Part shown: one piece after another, positions 14,335 to 14,979 of the stretch
Position numbering within the stretch: the stretch's first letter is position 1
Layout: each line of letters opens with the position of its first letter
Assembly (NCBI GenBank): GCA_029555885.1
Contig: JAKPQT010000197.1
Coordinates: 1-14,979 of the forward strand
Length of the DNA: 14,979 nucleotides
Reading direction: 5' to 3'
Source of the DNA: Chloroflexota bacterium
GTDB lineage: Bacteria; Chloroflexota; Anaerolineae; CG2-30-64-16
Program-made: the position numbers and the translations under genes
Notes under the pieces: generated by a model
What the model was told of the DNA's origin: nothing
Seen by the model: the letters and a program-made list of their open reading frames with translations, nothing else
Databases searched by the model: none

Positions 14335-14374
14335 CATGTCACAAGTCATACGCGTCTCATGTACCGGAGGAATT

Positions 14375-14979
14375 GTGATCAACCGTGACCTGGCACTCTA
14401 CGACGTGCGCGATTTCGGCGCGACGGGCGATAAGGACGACTATGCCCACGCCGCCATCCAACAGGCGATCGATACGTGCGGTGCGGCCGGGGGCGGCATC
14501 GTCTACTTTCCGCCGGGAGCTTATACCTCCGGTACGCTCCACCTGCGCAGCCACGTGACCCTGCACCTGGAGGCAGGCGCGACCCTCTATGCCAGCAAGG
14601 ACCCGGAGCACTTCGACCGGCGTGCGCTCATCTACGCTGAGGATGCGGAAAACATCACGCTCGAGGGTCGGGGCACGGTCGACGGCCAGGCCGAGTACCA
14701 GTGGCGGCTCAGCGACATCGAGGACCGCTATATCTACTCCAACCAGGTCCGCATGGAGCAGGCCAAGCTGCCGCTCCGCCGCGCATTTCCGACTGAGAAC
14801 TCGGTCGGCCACCTGGTTGCGCTGGTGCGCTGCACGGACGTGCGCATCCTCGGGCTGGCGTTCGTGCGTTCGCCCTCCTGGACCATCCACCCGTGGGGGT
14901 GCGAACGACTGCTGATCGACGGCGTGACCATCCGCACGAGCCAGGAGACGGGCGTCTGGGCGGACGGCATCGACCCGGA
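14375..14979 (+). CDS. GH28 polygalacturonase-family protein, N-terminal part (3' truncated by window)
   Basis: The first 201 codons of a right-handed beta-helix glycoside hydrolase of family GH28 (COG5434-like), which hydrolyses galacturonan or rhamnogalacturonan chains. Visible features are YDVRDFGATGDKDDYAHAAI (9-28), GGGIVYFPPGAYTSGTLHLR (39-58), the helical rungs ITLEGRGTVDGQ (94-105), a segment with WTIHPWGCERLLIDGVTI, and VWADGIDP at the right edge. In ADGIDP, Asp197 and Asp200 match the start of the GH28 catalytic region. The start is GTG 14375 after GGAGG (14366-14370). The chain begins directly with the domain and has no signal peptide, so a cytoplasmic enzyme acting on imported oligomers is likely. 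It is divergent from eda. Confidence 0.87.
   Translation, partial: MINRDLALYDVRDFGATGDKDDYAHAAIQQAIDTCGAAGGGIVYFPPGAYTSGTLHLRSHVTLHLEAGATLYASKDPEHFDRRALIYAEDAENITLEGRGTVDGQAEYQWRLSDIEDRYIYSNQVRMEQAKLPLRRAFPTENSVGHLVALVRCTDVRILGLAFVRSPSWTIHPWGCERLLIDGVTIRTSQETGVWADGIDP

Noticed and set aside
14357..14890. - strand open frame opposite the GH28 gene
   Set aside because: The + strand frame is a clear GH28 domain with a ribosome-binding site; the antisense frame has no motifs.

Overview
The window is GC-rich (visibly around 65% outside one stretch) and gene-dense. It looks like the chromosome of a Chloroflexota bacterium (Anaerolineae-like). This assignment is an inference. It rests on a Tat-type lipoprotein substrate-binding protein with a Val/Glu/Lys-rich spacer after its cysteine, several UroD-like proteins beside ABC transporter genes, a small-protein/AbiEii pair, and several families of dispersed palindromic repeats. 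No rRNA, tRNA, CRISPR array or insertion sequence was seen.

Left part (1-2771, + strand): the 3' end of rnhB (RNase HII), yraN (UPF0102) and miaA (tRNA dimethylallyltransferase) form a tight housekeeping cluster. A UroD/corrinoid methyltransferase-like gene follows. Repeat-like DNA runs into the 3' ends of both rnhB and miaA and encodes their C-terminal tails.

Middle (11175 down to 2778, - strand): one long operon. Its promoter (TTGACA, 18-nt spacer, TAGAAT) lies at 11146-11175. The order is a second UroD-like protein, a 615-aa family 5 substrate-binding lipoprotein, two Opp/Dpp ATPases, two permeases and a class V aminotransferase. A 150-bp compound palindromic repeat sits between the binding protein and the first ATPase. 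Its base pairs with the ATPase ribosome-binding site. The last gene converges on the first UroD-like gene with only 6 bp between stop codons.

Right part (11188-14979): an AbiEii-type nucleotidyltransferase with a 77-aa upstream partner (a putative toxin-antitoxin pair, lower in GC than its surroundings) lies between the transport operon and a sugar-acid module. The module is kdgK-like PfkB kinase and eda (KDPG aldolase) on the - strand, with a divergent GH28 polygalacturonase-family gene on the + strand that runs off the window. GH28, KDG kinase and KDPG aldolase fit pectin/galacturonate breakdown into the lower Entner-Doudoroff steps. The GH28 protein shows no signal peptide, so it probably acts on imported oligosaccharides. 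The nearby 'peptide-type' ABC transporter is a candidate importer, but this link is inferred from proximity. The eda promoter and the transport-operon promoter share the same architecture.
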